NCBI GenBank assembly: GCA_017562135.1
Contig: QEYB01000448.1
Span: 186,001-250,000 of the forward strand
Reading direction: 5' to 3'
Origin: Dipylidium caninum
Taxonomy: Eukaryota; Platyhelminthes; Cestoda; Cyclophyllidea; Dipylidiidae
Length of the DNA stretch: 64,000 nt
Below are positions 12,701 through 24,547 of this stretch, one piece after another (positions within the stretch are counted from its first letter, which is position 1; every line of letters starts with the position of its first letter). The position numbers and the translations under genes were made by a program. Below the pieces are notes generated by a model. That model made no database searches. It was not told the DNA's origin and was given only the letters and a program-made list of their open reading frames with translations.

Positions 12701-15700
12701 TTCAGTGGAAGTTCGTTGTTACGAAATAAGGCTTAATAAAATAGTTTGAGCAGGGAAAAATAAACTCAGGGGGCTGGACATCACACTAACTGCGATAGAC
12801 TACTTTTGAGGAAGTCAGTATATGACTATAGCGGAAGTACTGTAAAGGAATCCTTATTAGAAGGTGCATACCGTTGATTCGCTCAGCGACATCCGTCAAG
12901 GGTCCAGGACCAGTTATGGTGGATAAGGAATAGGTGAAGAGGTGTACCTAAAGTGGTGTTAACCCCGACCCTTTAAACTTCTACTCATATCATTTCAGTA
13001 GAGTCTTATAAAACGAGCCAATAGAAAAGCAAATCCTGATTAGAACATGAAATATGTAAGTAGTTCTTCCGCAAGGAGTGACAATAAAAGTACGAGAAGG
13101 CGCGGCATTAACGTACATAGTCCTGGTACCGCTCGAGCATTTGGATGGTTGTGTCGTTGTAGTGTATATCGGAATCACTGATGAGAACGATGATTTTGTT
13201 ACAATGCGCGGACACGGGCCTCCCAGACGAAAACTAATGATGTTATTAAGAGAGCACTTTAAACCTTCGTGGCACATGCGCTCATATTTTTAGATTCAAA
13301 GCAAAAAGGCGATATAATACGTATTTACTATCAGTGTGGGGCAGACTCTCTTGCCCTTATGTGGCCGACAAGAGAGTCATGTCTTAATTTCTTCTTTTAC
13401 TTAGGTAACGAGCCTTGAGATGCACTTTAGTTGATAATTACGGTATAGGGGGTCATATTTGAGGTAATTAAATTCTGAAAAATATGATGGAAGTACGAGA
13501 AAGGAGGAATTCACCTACAATACTCATCAACTTCATTCCAAACGCAATAGCCTCGTCGTAGTCCGCGGCGTCATGAGCGGTCAGACGGAAGACATTTTGA
13601 ATGACATGCTGAAGGAGTAAGTGTATTAGGTTCGTGAAGGAGAACTCAGTCTTCAAAAAAAAGGTTTTCTAACCTGTTTATTCAAACTAGTCGCTTGGAC
13701 GAGAGAATTGTAGCAAGAGCCGTTGATGAAGCATCCATAAATGAGAGACGGCGCCAAGTGCGTGCGATTGGTCGGGAACTGAAAGACAAGTGCAAGAAGG
13801 GATGTAATCTGTTCCGCCTGACTGTCAAGCAGGAAATGGCTATATGCAAGCAGCAGAGACGAGGCCAAATTTACACTCTGTTTCAGGCAGCAGTCGCCTT
13901 CCAGAAGTGACATAGCGATTGAAGACCACATTGAAAAAGAACGAGGAGATACCAATTTCCTCCGCCAATTATCAACCTCATCCCCATTAATTTAAGGAAA
14001 AGTGGTAAAACTCTTTGAGAAATATGAAGTAACGGGTGTAGCTCTCATACCTTGGCCACAGCAAAGAAGTCGTTCTTGTTCAGAGTTTCAATCAGGAGTC
14101 GTAGAGAGGTGTTGGCCAGATGCAACGCTTGGCCGTGCATACTTCCGCTTCTAACAGGGCGTAAGAGGCACAGCATGTAGTGGTAACCGTAGTCGTCAAC
14201 TGCAATCACGAGGTTGTATTTCAACTTACGTGTCTACCAGAAAGAGGACGTCCTTTGGAACACCAGTATACTGGGTGTACCTTGGATATAGAGGGAGAAA
14301 AAAAAGAAGAGAGGCCACCCACATGCCACTGCGATCGGGCAGAGACAGTATAAATGATTCTCGAAAGAACAGACTCACCAACTTTGGCGTCGAGCATCGA
14401 GGGCGTGTAACTTATCATCCAGAGGCCATTGGTAGCCTAAACGGTTTTTCAACACCAACTAGTAAAGTTATGACATGAGGGAGGAAAAAGAAAATTATGA
14501 TTGCCAAGTCTCTATCCTCTACTACAAAATTTCAAGGGACATCCTCGTTTTATTAGTGCTCTGTAATAACTACCAAGTGCTTTCTGCAAAATCTACACCA
14601 TGAATCGCGTTGGCAGATTTCTTGCAAGTTGTTTGAAAAGATCACTGGCTGAGAGGGCAGCCTGTTCGTCTCAGGAGGGGTAGCTTACGTGGATAGGTTC
14701 GCATGAACCCATATTCACTAGCAAAGTAGATAAAGTTGAGGGTGTCGGTTTGCTGTTTGAAGATATGATCCAGATTCGATGTCCAGTCGACCTGATGTGC
14801 AATAACCGAGTCTACAAATTTAAGGATGCGCACACACATAAACTGACGTTGAGAGAGTGAATTTCATGGAGATTATTTGGGTTTAAGGATGGATGAAATG
14901 GTGGGATTCTAGGCTGAGTGAAAAAGGCGACGAAAGTACGCCGTCCCCTTGAATATGCATAAAATTATAGTTCACCACGAATGTCTACTTAAACTAAATG
15001 AGTAGGCAAAACGCCCGCCAAACTTCCATGTTTTACGGTATAAAAGAAAAAATAAAAAGGTATTTTACCTAAAACTTTGACGGACTCCCTTTTTCTCAAC
15101 TCTTCATATCGTCTTCGACAAGATGGAAGATTAAGTCGAGACGAGGGACCAGGGCAATCTAACAGAATTAGCTGCCTTCTCAAGGAGACCTCTAATCCCC
15201 CAGCGCTTTGACAAACAGGAATCTACTGAGAGTTAACACCTCAGGACAACATCTGAACACATTCACCTAATCGTGAGGGTGGATGCGTTTAACTAGTCCC
15301 AATGCCAGATGAAAGAGTCTAACGCGGCCAAAAAGAGTTGATTACGGAAAAAGCGGTGAATAGCTAGGCTTACTGATACACCACTGTGGAATTCTTGCTT
15401 TCTACGAGAGCAAAGGATTGTATGATTTTGAAAAATGCCAAAGTGTTACGCCTTGAACAACGAGGGAAAACAATGAGACTGTTAATTACGAGTGATTGTC
15501 GAAGGCAAACACCGACGTTGAACTTAATTTGTATACTCTTTATATTCTGCTTTTGAGTGTTAAATGGCCCCACAGTAGTAAAACAGAATGATTGATGATT
15601 GGAGGTAAGGAGACACACAATCGGTTTTGTAAGAGTGGAGTAGAAAAAAACTCACCGTTTATGTACACCTCAGAAGGAACGTAAACACCAGACTTGGATG

Positions 15701-18127
15701 CGTTCACGGGGATATTAAAGTAGTGATGTCGCGTCAAATTTTCTCCCTCGTCGGTCAAGGAGACAAAGGATATATTTTTCAGCTGAAATCCCACGAAAAA
15801 GACAAAATGACCCAGAGAAAAGAAGTGAATCTTAAGAAAAATACATAGTGTTTTGAATAGTAAATTATGCACAGGTAAAAAGACAAAGATAACTGTTTTA
15901 CCACTATAAAGGCCACGTACCAATGGATTCCAGGGGTACTTCGTGGCCTCCTCTTCTACATATTGAACGACCTTCTGTAAAAACGCAACAGAATGTTACA
16001 TTTTGCCGTATATGGACAAGCAAGAAGCATTGGATGACCTATTAATCGGTGTGCTCTTACAATGGAATCAACTGAAAGTAAGAAAAAACTACCACCATCT
16101 CAAATTGGATGTTCCACCAGGAAATTATGTTAAGCAAATAAGAAACAAATAGGGCATTATTCTGAGGTGGAGAAGCTGGTTACATGTCTACGTGTGTACA
16201 CAAAGCGAATTCAATAACTTCGCAATACCGGGGCTGTATAAAAAAATTATTTTTACTTTAGTTTTACGCTTATCAGTTACAATTTTTAAATCTATCATTA
16301 TCTACTAGATTATTTTCGCAGTGGGAGTTTACATCAGCAATTTGACGATAAGGAAACAGAAATACTTTAGCCGAGTTGAAGTCCAATCCCTCGGGACGGT
16401 TAATAGGCAAAAAAGTCTTTTAATGTAGCTCCACATGTTCTTGATCACATTGTACACAAGCATACAATATCCACGTATTCTATTTTTATTTTTATAAAAT
16501 TTCATGACCCAATTATGTAGTAAACGTAATATAATAGGTGTAATTTATTTTAATGCAGTCGAAATGTTCAAATGTATCAGGAATTCTGACAAGACACAGA
16601 CACACAGGAGAAGGAATCAGGAGATTTTATTTGACACCTAAACCACTTCGGAGTTGTCAATCGACTAATAAAGGGAGACTCTGTTATCTCACTATGCCAT
16701 TGCGATACAAAATCATAGGAAAGAAGAGAAATCCATATCAGCAAGTGAAATCGATGTATTAGTGCCCATGGCGCTACCACGTTAAAGCCCCTGTGCGGTC
16801 AACGAACGAATCGTCTGCTTGCGTGCATGCATGTGTGCCTGCTGCCATTTCAAACTGTGTCCGCTGACTCCGATCAATGAGGGACACAACGTTGCCTTAT
16901 GCCCACCTTGCCCACGTGTTCAGGTAAAAGCCACTATTGGTTAGCATCGTCCAGGTGCCTTGAAGTCTGACGAGGTTAACGTGCACTCTAAGTATCATCC
17001 ATCTTTCGAATACATACTTTCAAGAAGTAAACAGATCAGTTGGTGAAATTTCCTAAGCCTCCTGAGAAATTATACGATTGGCAATGAAATAGTGGAAGGG
17101 ATCTGCGAATAAGACAGCTGGGAGAAATATTGAAAGGGTCATTGTTTTATATCAAAAATTAATGTAAAAAATTATTCCTATGATGTGCTTAGAATAAATG
17201 ATGGAGGGGTGTCGGTAAATACATAAAAAACAGAAAGGTCAGCGGAATTCAATTTGTTAATTATTTCGTATCATCAGCTGTGTCACATTTCAACAGCTTT
17301 GAACTGTAGACGAAATGATTTCGATATATTCAGATAGAAAATTATTTGAAATTTCTTACTTCAAGAGCTTCAGCCTTCTTAAGGAATAGTTTGTACAATT
17401 TCGATGCATATTCCTTTACATTCTTCTGCGGTTCAAGTTTTTCCAAGGTAATCTTGCCCCTAGTAATCAGTTCTTCATAGCCCTTTGCATGAAAGACGAA
17501 AAGGACAAAATTGTACAATTTGTAAAGAAACAATATTTAAGCAATATTTCGTTTCGATACTATCGCCCGTTGAAATACCGATTGTTAATGCAGTAACATA
17601 AGAATTAATGATACGTTTTAGAGGAAATCAATCGCTCACACATTAATTTTTTTATAATTTCGAACAAAAAATGATCAAATTGTCTGAGGAGAGGGTAAGA
17701 TTGGAAATTTGGATCAAGATGCAGTATATACCAAAATATATTTTTAAAACACTGTAAAATTATTGACGAGGTACTGTTTTGCAGAAGTTATACACTATCA
17801 AATTAAACCAGAAGCAAGAAAGCTAACAAACGGTACACAAATAAAATTTCTTTGATGGAAATATATGGCAAACTGCAACTTAGCAAAAAACAGCTCAAAT
17901 TTTTTCCTAAATAAATATTGGCAGTAAGCAACTACTACAATAACAGGAGTCTATGATGATAGTGGTAAAGTAATTAATTGATGTTCCAAGTCACTCACGG
18001 ATGAGATTATTTCGTAAGAACACTCTTGAACAAACATCTTCTTTAAATTCAAGGGAAATTCATCAACAGTAAGGAGTTTATATAAGGGCAATATACAGAG
18101 AAAAATAATCGTTCCTAGAGGCCTCAT
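3775..18127 (-). CDS. Voltage-gated calcium channel alpha2/delta subunit (multi-exon; 3' end uncertain)
   Basis: Extracellular auxiliary subunit that raises surface expression and current of Cav channels in nerve and muscle. Minus-strand exons, 5' to 3': 17999-18127, 17360-17482, 15921-15974, 15656-15782, 15382-15401 (tentative), 14689-14791, 14379-14436, 14230-14280, 14051-14150, 13674-13778, 13519-13608, 13117-13233, 12872-12947, 12210-12259, 12021-12131, 11806-11853, 11604-11681, 11448-11522, 11107-11181, 9844-9915, 8472-8572, 6075-6530, 5366-5513, 5111-5223, 4607-4825, 4053-4118, 3775-3870. Phases agree at nearly every junction. The start MRPLGTIIFLCILPLYKLL is a signal peptide. Family landmarks: WTSNLDHIF, DARRQSWY, VPKDVLFLVDTSGSMHG (VWA MIDAS), NDFFAVAK, CNKIIVLISDSD, LFTYSLST, IPVIGAL, LLGIMGTDV, DNNGFVLFHP (Cache-like), RSVFFTSGLGFIFPS. 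One small exon is missing between 9844 and 8572, where the phase does not join. The last three exons and the stop are tentative. About 890 residues are read, against roughly 1,100 in vertebrates. Family identity is firm; the paralogue is not assigned. Confidence 0.85.
4387..4411. repeat. (ACCG)n microsatellite
   Basis: About six tandem accg units, slightly interrupted, inside the calcium channel gene region. Confidence 0.8.
6075..6530 (-). other. Threonine-rich, furin-site exon of the alpha2/delta gene
   Basis: Single 456-bp exon with a good acceptor (tgtgtccttcag) and donor (TTTG|gtagga). It opens with DISALLLPVDVV, aligning with the alpha2/delta segment that follows the Cache region. About 100 residues rich in Thr, Ala, Ser and Pro come next, starting with a run of about ten Thr: a mucin-like linker, probably O-glycosylated. 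After it comes TRRKRSWLTDFF, a basic RRKR site of furin type, then a segment ending VQEYDFG. Phase 1 at its end joins the 5366-5513 exon (G + GC). Vertebrate family members are cut into alpha2 and delta, but I recall no such Thr-rich insert in them. A frameshifted inverted copy lies at 44.3-44.8 kb. Confidence 0.7.
6706..8391 (+). repeat. Inverted-end dispersed repeat, copy R2 (long form)
   Basis: The left end is cttccatgaaacgggtattg and the right end is gcccgttttgtagctaccaa, near-inverted copies of each other. It shares the family core (gcagattttgttttatcacag, cttcctcgagacgaggc, gtcgagctgcgccacga). At 1.69 kb it is about twice the usual length because roughly 740 bp (6.93-7.66 kb) separate its left and core parts. 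A ttac microsatellite sits at 6,862-6,888. The element lies in a calcium channel intron and most of it was copied to 42.6-44.2 kb. Confidence 0.65.
9000..9080. repeat. Purine-rich (GGA/GAG) tract
   Basis: Roughly 80 bp almost entirely of G and A on the plus strand, in a calcium channel intron. It is simple-sequence DNA; no gene content is seen. Confidence 0.7.
9104..9475. repeat. Short diverged direct duplication
   Basis: The stretch from about 9,109 (gagaatgcgacctgtcggta) recurs near 9,390 (gagaatgcgacttttcagga). Both continue with ...cacagtccgcatc...-like sequence and a (c)catggcagt-like block. The second copy sits in an 85-codon plus-strand open frame (9,337-9,594) with no recognised domain. 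It may be a piece of a dispersed element. Confidence 0.4.
10058..10903 (+). repeat. Inverted-end dispersed repeat, copy R3
   Basis: A diverged copy beginning near cataaactataaaaggggcg and ending near tcagggtttccaacc. It contains the left-part block gacttt-ccaccaacgatttggca, the core tacgctgatgttgttttaac and cttcctcgagaccaggc, and gtcgaactgcgccacgagtc. It lies in a calcium channel intron. Confidence 0.6.
15983..17350. other. Long intron of the alpha2/delta gene
   Basis: AT-rich sequence between the 17360-17482 and 15921-15974 exons. I see no exon, RNA gene or repeat-family copy in it. The two flanking exons are in phase 0 and join directly (KKAEALE to KVVQYVEEE). Confidence 0.5.
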
Positions 18128-19689
18128 CGCTTTGGGATGCCCACGCGCCGATGACCTTGTAATCAAATAAAAGATCCATGTAATTGACCTTTGCAAAATG
18201 TAAAACAATTTGCGTTTAATTAAATTACTGTAAGCATATCCTAGCTACGGTGCTCTGCACATTGTAACTATTAAATAGCCAAAATTAAGTCGCCTAAAAC
18301 TCGCTTGGGACAGCAAGTGTAAGATTATTTTTACTACTAATTCCTCCACAACAAGTAAAGATAGAAGAATTATTTTTATAACAAGCGAAATCTCTTGCGA
18401 CAATCAAAATAGTTGTTGATATTGAATGTTTTCCAACATTTGGCAGCCCTACGCTCGCCATCCGATTCACCTAGAAATGCACTTCGATATTTCATATCCC
18501 AATTTCCCTCCATGCGACAGTCTGCCCTTTCCAATATCGTTAACCCTAGTACATTTCAGACTCAGATATTTATATTTCAGTGGATTAATGCCTCCTCAAG
18601 TCATATTCACTTCAGGAAATACACTCCTATGTCTTAGTGCAAAGGTTTTTATATAGGATCACTTCTACGATGATTACTTAGGGTTCTATCCCTATGTGCT
18701 TTCTTAAAATAGTATACTGAACCATCTCTCAAACACAGAACCGAAGACCAATCTCTGAGTCCGCTTCCGCTCGTCGACACCTGCCATTTTTCTCTAGCAG
18801 TTGCATAATCGATATTAAAATGATGTAAATACCAACTTCAGCATCATACATCCACGACGGTCGAGCGTGTTTGTACACTTTGACGAAAATATAGTAATAA
18901 CATGTTCTCCATTAACATCGTCGGGCTCATAAAGAAACTTTATCTAAACTGGAAGTGTCGATCGCCGTCATTGATTGAAGAGGCCCGGGTCATTTGTTCA
19001 CGATTAAAGAGTCAGATTTTGGCTTATTGGCATCGCAAAACAAATACTTTTGGCTTGACATGACCTGAACACTCACACCGAATTATGTTTTAAGTTAAAA
19101 TAGTCTGTGATTTGATTTCAGTCGAAGCAAACAATAAAGTAATACAATCAGAAACAGGTTACAACGGAAAGAAAAGTAATTTTTATTCCTTTCGCCAACT
19201 CTAACCATCTCTAATGACGTCTTTACTTACCATCAGGTTGTCATTAATAAAGTGAAAAGTGTAGTATCCTGCTAATAAAGCAACAATTTTGGTCTACCGT
19301 TTCTCTACCACTGAGTGACGAGGCCAGTCTTGTCTTGTGACAGACTATAAAACATTTTGAAATACTCTAAATGTCTGTCCTTTCTTATATTTCCTTCACA
19401 ATGGCTATCATCTGTAATAAGAAGTCAAGGCTTAGGAGCGATGTTCCCAAGCTTAACTTTCAGTTAACAATAACAAAGTAGCCTGTCTAGTGCTAAACCA
19501 CTTCTGATCCTTCGAGGAGCTAAACTTTTTTTATGGTTTGATCTTTAGCGTTCTCCGTTTTTTCTTACCGAACTTTGTCTAGAATCGTGCGGAGGGAAGA
19601 TTTTATCTTCGTAATGGCGCTTCAGACTGTGTCTAGATATAATTTATTACGGTAATGATGGTGAGCACCGGGCAACAATCGACAGGTGG

Positions 19690-20250
19690 TGGATTTTGTT
19701 CACTAGGAAATTCTGCTGGCAGAACCGACTCTCAAGCAGTTGTCGCCAGGACTGCTGCGTGAACCGTGGGCTCGTAAAATTAAGTTAAAGAAACTACCGC
19801 TTCGGGCTTTTCTGTGCATTCGTCCTTCGGCAGCAGACGTCCCTATTGTCCAGAAAATTCCTATTTCTATCCAACCGAATCGCCCCGAAAGTTCATTGAG
19901 TGTGAGTACAGTGGTTTACCGCTTCAAATGTTGCGTTGTCGCCAACAGTTCTTGCACATGCCCAAAGTCCTACCGAAGTAAAAGGAGGATCACCTAACGA
20001 CGAAAGTGGCGGACTGGAGAGCGGCGGTTACGACGCACGTAGCGTGACGAGAACACGGATTCCAAAGCAGCAGGGCGAAAAGGCTTCTATCCAGGCAGTT
20101 TGGCGGATGGGAGAGGCAGAAGAGCCTGTGAGGCAAACGAACGCCCTGAAAGGAGGTCGGTATCTCCAAACGCTAATAAAGGGTGCAGTCTCAACTGAGT
20201 TTTTTAAAAAAAATTGCCGAAAAAATACGCACGCTGTACAAGGCTGAACG
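19690..20250 (+). other. Possible degraded retroelement fragment
   Basis: Plus-strand frames include VSTVVYRFKC followed by cysteines. This is loosely like the segment before the GIY-YIG endonuclease of Penelope-like elements or of flatworm retroelement pol ends (...VVYxFxCxC...). No GIY-YIG residues survive in frame, and the call is weak. The alternative is non-coding DNA with chance open frames. Confidence 0.2.
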
Positions 20251-21405
20251 GGCTTAAGTAGCATCAACCGATTCCCCGTCTAACAATTTGAATGAGGATT
20301 CTAATCCTAAAATAAATAAACATTTCTTCATATAAACAGTCGAGATAGTTTAGTAAAAGAGAGGGCTCATCATTAACACCGAGAAGATGTTGAAAGGGCT
20401 AAGGGGTTCCCCCTGCTAAAACACGAAAAGCTGCGCCCGATTCAAGTTAAAGCGGAATGGTGTGGCGTTTGGCGGGGTTGGAAGTGAGGATTCCACCTTA
20501 AAGATTTGGGGGATTGTTTTAATCACACGAGAAGAGGCATGTGTTGTCCGAGGTCACGTGATCGCCAATGGCAGAGGCACATCTGACCTTGAGACGGTGC
20601 ATTCAGCGATTTTGATTGGCTGACGCAGGGCAACTGCGCTGACTTACACGCATCGTCCGCATGATCTCCGCACCCACACACACAGACACATAAACACCAA
20701 ATCTGATCATTTCGCCTGAAATACGACAAATCCAGCCAAGTGAAACACGCATAAATGAATTGCAGGACATCTAAGGCGAAATCTTAACTCGGAAAGCACA
20801 AGCTGCGCCACAAAGACCACCTCAGTGGGTTAAAGAGAATTTATGACGCGGCGAGATGGAGTCTTAGGACAAAGTTAAGGCAGTTGAAAATAAGTTCGGT
20901 GGTAAATGAGGTTGTGAGGGGAAACGTCTCGGACGGCTTCAATCAAGAAGGTTATGCATTTGCCCTGAAACCCTCCCACCCTCTTTGCTTTACAGCACCT
21001 CAGCAGGGACGAAATTATTCGAAGAGGCTGCAAAAAGTTGCGACGAAGCAGCCCAAATGATCACTCGGCGTCTTTCCGCCCGGAGGAGGCCCCTCAAGCA
21101 ACTGTGGCTTAATTAATGTTTCGTTGTCTTTTGATTTCATTCTCATTTACACGCCTCCGACCCACTTTGTCCCACCGGAAAGTTCTGTCCATTTTGACAG
21201 CGTGAGGGCAATTGGTGCATCTCATTTTTGAAAAAAAAATAAACGTTTTATCCTTTGATGCGAAAAATTGAATCTTTTGAGTTTTTCCCGTTAAAAAAAA
21301 CTATTTGAGGATAAAAATGAGCGATAGTCGGAGGGTGCTGAGTCCGGCGGATGCGACAGATGCGACGCTTGGCGTCATCACCACGATGCAGTGTGGCGTT
21401 CTTCC

Positions 21406-21452
21406 TTCCTTCCTTCTTTCCTTCCTTCCTTCCTTCCTTCCTCCCTGCCCTC
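21406..21452. repeat. (TTCC)n microsatellite
   Basis: Interrupted tandem ttcc tract, about 45 bp, on the plus strand. Confidence 0.85.
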
Positions 21453-24400
21453 TTCTCGAAAACCGCTGGCCTCTTTTCTTCAACTCCTCTCTTTAACTTA
21501 TCCACTCGCTCTTCGTCGACACTTCGTCGATTTGAGCTTTTCGTCCGGTTTTGAAGGTTCATAATGCATTGGCCCTCGAATGTCCCACCACGTACACACG
21601 CCAACAACATTCTCTTCTTCTTCTTTTCAGAGTCAAACCTGCTTCACGGGTGGAGAGGTCCTCGTTCTCCGGCTTCACCATGTGCCCTTTCATCTCCAAC
21701 TTTCGTAGGTCATTCACTTTCCGTCCCCACTTATCACCCGCCTCAGCAAAGGCTGCGTTTACTTCCGAGCAGGCGACGATTCAATCATCCACCTTCTCCG
21801 CAGTCCTTTCATGTGGCACCCATCGTGAGCATCTCCACACCCCTCCTCTCCCCCAAAGATGGCCAGAAATGATTTGCTGAGGTGATCTGAGGCTTACAGC
21901 GATTTGTGGCGTGGCCAGAAGGGGATCCTCCTTCGACATGGTCGTCTCAACACCATCGTCGTCGATCAAAGTCGGCCGGCCTGAACGTGTCGCCCCAAAA
22001 AGGTCGAAATCGCCCGCTTCAGCCTTTTCGAGACCTCTTCCGCGTATCCTCTGCGAAAGTGCCCCCTCACCAAGCACTTTCAAGGTTTCTACCCGCTTTC
22101 TCTGGCGTTGCTCCTCCCCGTTGAAAACGCATAAAACCCTGTGGCAACACACTGTCGCTTCACACTCACGACTAACGTGTGATTAAACCTTATTTCAGTT
22201 AATGTGCCACCCCAGTAATGTGCAAATTAAGAAGTAAAAATATAAAACCGAACAAGCGTCTGTCATGCATGTGCTACGTGGCAAAAATTGTTGTCATAGA
22301 AAGAGACATAATTTCCTGGCAGACCTCGAATTAAGGTTGGAAGTGGGGAAGGAGGGAGCACTGCAGGATTTCCACTCTCCCATGGCTGAGGAGTCATGAG
22401 TTTATTTGGTCTCTGCTTCACCTGCACGAGGGAGAACTGCTCCACTGATTCTTCTCTTCGTGGCAGACGGACTGTGTCAGGGTAGCTGCGCTCTCGCTGT
22501 CGTCGTGGCGTTCATGTGGACGCAGTCGACTCCTCCGCTGTCGCTCGAATCTCCCGTGGGAAACGACTGCTCCAGGGGAAGTTGGCCCTTCCACAGGCGG
22601 AGAGAATTCGCATTTGTCCCTTGTTGAAATTCCTGAAAAATACATTGACGTAAGTGAATGTAATGAATGAAGTGTTGCTTCACACTTAAAACCAAGGTGA
22701 ATGGACTTTTTATCTAGTTAATTTCCCACCTCAGTATGTGTACATTCAGTAATAAAAGTAGAGAGCCAAACACACGGCAAATAAACACATGCTGCGTGTC
22801 AAAAATTGTTGTCATATAAACGGACACAACTTTCCAATGTAGACCTTCTACCGAAGGTGGTCGGGAGCGAACATTTCAACGAAAACACACATTCCAACCA
22901 CACTCAGCGGAGCAACTAAAGCAGTCTGAAGGCGGACTTACCGATGCAGGCAACACGAGGCTGGGAGAAGCCTCGACTCGATCGCCTCATTCCAGGCCTC
23001 CGGCGCCTCGCGTCGCCCTGCCACCATCTCATCGGCATCTCGAGGGAGATGAAGGTGGAACGCGCGGTGCCTGCTTTCGTCTAAAGTGCACGATGTGGTT
23101 CGAAGATGCGTCCACTAACCCTTTTACTAGCACTAACACTTTTATGTGTTTGAAACCGGTGAGGCATTTGGCGTTTTTGTCGCCTGACCATCGTCTCCCG
23201 TGCCACGTTACTCGAGGGTTGGGGGAATTTCACTGGTGCACAATGAAATTTACGGATTTACGGGATCAAGTCATGTGGCGTAAATAATCATCGTGTTCGT
23301 GTGTGCCATGTCGGCGGATCACATTCCTCCCGAAGGAGCCCGTGACGAGTGGCCTTGGAAGGAGCAGAAGGACCCGGGCGCCACCGGCGATTCAGGTGAC
23401 CGGTGCTTGAGGCGGCGGGGGGCGCAGATGCCAAACCTATTCCATTTCTCCGTGAATCCACGTCTGTCTCGATCGTGCAGGGTAAGGAAAGTAACTTCGG
23501 TTACCAAGGCAGACGCATCTCCCATTCACCACAAAATAAAAAGGCTAAGGAGTACAAGTGGATTGTTTATAAATGGTAGTTAGAAAATGCCCCTCTCTAC
23601 ACCAAAAGGGGGCATTAATTTTCCACCCTCAGGTTCAAACTGAAGGGTAAATGGAAAAATGCCTGTCAGTTATCTTGAATAGACGGTGAAATCAAGAACA
23701 GCAACCGAATTTCGTCCCAAATGAACTCACTGACTCGCGCGGAGAATGTCAAATCTCGTACCGGAACAAAAAATAGCCTTGCCAGCAGAGTGATGCCCAA
23801 GGCGACTCACAAAACTATTGGCAGGGGAGGAGATTTAGAGAGTCATTGGTTGTCAGCCGCCAACGCTTTCTTTATTGCGGTCTGGAATCATTAGCTCCAA
23901 TAACAAAAGGAACTGAAAGCGTGCTACGAATAATGTGGCGTTTCGAGAGAGGATTATTTATTACTTCTGTACAGAAAAGCCGAACATAGTTAACTCCACG
24001 CTATGTATTGCGAAATTAGTCAAGGAAAAGATGTCGAGAATGGTACTTCAGGTGGACGGTGCGTTAAAGGCCCGTTGCATCGGGAGTAAGTGGTATTAAG
24101 GGCAAAGGAGTTATTTCATCCCCAGAATAGGATGAATTGTGCGTGCGCACTGCATTTGCATGAAGTTTACGTTATCATGCCAAAAAAAGTGTGCCTCCCA
24201 ACTTGAATTACTAACTCGAAGGAAACACAGCAAAAGGAACTTCTGCGGATTGGAATGTATAACTAAGTAGTTTGCTAAGTGTGTATTAACTGAATGTCGA
24301 AGATTTTAAAGTTTTTGAAAAAAATCCTGATGATATTAAGTCGACTGATTGTTTTGAATAAGCGCCGCTTCCAGTGCGGTTTGTAATCGGCGGCATCAAA

Positions 24401-24507
24401 ACGATTGGTGGGATGCCGACCAATTACTGAGCGGCATGGTGAAGGTGGGATGTTTGCCATTTGATTGGTTGTCCAGGATGTCACAACCACCAGCCATGAT
24501 AGAACGT

Positions 24508-24515
24508 ATAAAAGA
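24508..24515 (+). promoter_or_regulatory. TATA box of glutamine synthetase
   Basis: The plus strand reads TATAAAAG, 33-40 bp before the start codon at 24548. A TSS about 30 bp downstream would leave a 5' leader of only around 10 nt, unless the mRNA is trans-spliced. The motif is seen; its function is inferred. Confidence 0.5.
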
Positions 24516-24547
24516 GATGCGTAACATCTGCACGCCATTCGAACACA

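Larger units (their letters stand above)
18128..24500. other. Intergenic region between divergent alpha2/delta and glutamine synthetase
   Basis: About 6.4 kb with no gene I can support. The first kilobases are AT-rich. At 19.7-20.25 kb there is a possible retroelement remnant (listed separately). At 21,406-21,452 lies a (TTCC)n microsatellite. Near 23.3 kb a short open frame (MSADHIPPEG...) ends at a possible donor, but it has no recognisable domain or partner exon. Confidence 0.5.

Noticed and set aside
23311..23400. Possible first exon starting ATG TCG GCG GAT with a gtgacc donor
   Set aside because: No domain, weak donor and no partner exon found downstream.
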